From Phoronis ovalis (taxonomy: Eukaryota; Phoronida; Phoronidae), in the NCBI GenBank assembly GCA_028565635.1, contig JAOXYB010027955.1, forward strand, positions 11,627 through 31,490: DNA of 19,864 nucleotides, written 5' to 3'. The translations under genes and the position numbers were made by a program. The notes below the pieces were generated by a model. It saw only the letters and a program-made list of their open reading frames with translations. It did not search any database and was not told the DNA's origin. Below, one piece after another: positions 19,255 to 19,864 of this stretch (position 1 is its first letter; every line of letters begins with the position of its first letter).

Positions 19255-19864
19255 CTTCAATCCCTATTCTCGGAACCTAATACAACTATAACAGCATCTC
19301 CATTGTATTGCTGTAGCTAGTAATGCAATGACCATGTTACTTAGAAAGATAAAGTTTATGTCACAGTTTTTTGAACCTCATATTTCATTGCACATTGCAG
19401 AGAAAAAATGTTATCCGTATATTTTAGCCAAAAAAGTGAAACGAAATATTTACCATTCTAAATTTGTGAATATACAAATTTTCTAAAAAAAATGTTTTTT
19501 GAAATTCCATGTTAAATTGCCACAGGAGTTATTAGTGACAATGCGCCATCTACATTCTGTTCCTTTGTATTTGTGTTGTTTTCCTAAGCAGCTTAATCAA
19601 CATATGAACTGGGCAACTAGCAGACACCTATGGGAAACATGAGTTTTTTGTGATACTATTGAGCTGCAAATGATGTAACATATTATGCTGTGAGGTGCTG
19701 TGTCAATATATTCATGCAAAAGGAATGCTTCGATATGTTGAAGTTACAAGCTAAAACATGCCATTTTGACCTATTTTTAAGGTTGTTTTTTTATTTAAAC
19801 AGGCGATTTTTTTCCTGTGGTCTTAGTAAAATATTTTTTTGTTTATGGGTTACGTACCTAATAA

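Larger units (their letters stand above)
17871..19864. other. Right flank, no identified gene
   Basis: This is AT-rich sequence without recognisable coding content. It holds the 55-bp duplication at 18906-19015 and a hairpin at 19224-19254. The frames at 18158-18376, 18467-18655 and 18932-19165 are short and low-complexity; the last is made from the duplicated repeat. Confidence 0.65.

Noticed and set aside
1-19864. CRISPR array, tRNA, rRNA or a bacterial-type defence system
   Set aside because: The tandem repeats are contiguous minisatellites without spacers, no cloverleaf or rRNA core sequence was seen, and the window is animal nuclear DNA.

Overview
This is eukaryotic, AT-rich genomic DNA (roughly 30% GC by eye). 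It has no operons or ribosome-binding sites; genes are split by GT-AG introns of about 0.2 to 3.7 kb, and the non-coding DNA carries minisatellites and decayed mobile-element pieces. The gene content (a RasGRP-type Ras/Rap exchange factor and a THAP zinc-finger remnant) points to a metazoan. The repeats suggest a non-vertebrate animal, possibly a marine invertebrate such as a mollusc or other lophotrochozoan, but I cannot fix the phylum.

The one gene I can read with high confidence lies on the minus strand and runs leftwards from about 12992 to 302, continuing past the left edge. It is a RasGRP (CalDAG-GEF) orthologue, closest by eye to RasGRP3. I reconstructed nine consecutive coding exons: 12825-12992, 9051-9153, 5245-5358, 3785-3916, 2639-2792, 1984-2157, 1673-1789, 854-951 and 302-479. 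Their phases join without a break, giving 412 complete codons that cover the N-terminal REM (RasGEF_N) domain and nearly all of the CDC25 catalytic domain. The end of the CDC25 domain and the EF-hand and C1 domains expected of this family would lie left of position 302 and are not in the window. The true 5' end (promoter, first exon) was not found.

The 3.7-kb intron 5359-9050 holds a CpG-rich patch (about 6100-7260) unlike its surroundings. On the plus strand it has a full CRE (TGACGTCA) just upstream of a 50-codon ORF. On the minus strand it has a THAP-type zinc-finger sequence broken by a frame change. Between and around them are a perfect 35-bp palindrome, a third variant copy of its arm, and a pair of 63-74 bp inverted-repeat arms. 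This is best explained as a decayed mobile element or a nested, broken THAP gene, and it is the most unusual part of the window.

The right third (13000-19864) has no gene I can name. It contains one weak candidate terminal exon (minus strand, 14828-14959), a roughly 1.3-kb degenerate minisatellite (16530-17870) with a homogeneous core, and a 55-bp tandem duplication near 18906-19015. Smaller repeats include a 22-bp tandem array at the left edge, a tandemly duplicated intron segment (2881-3531), a decayed dispersed repeat (about 4075-4260) and a compound palindrome (7819-7935). Most other open frames in the window are short, low-complexity products of AT-rich sequence or of repeats. I see no CRISPR array, rRNA, tRNA or intact transposase.
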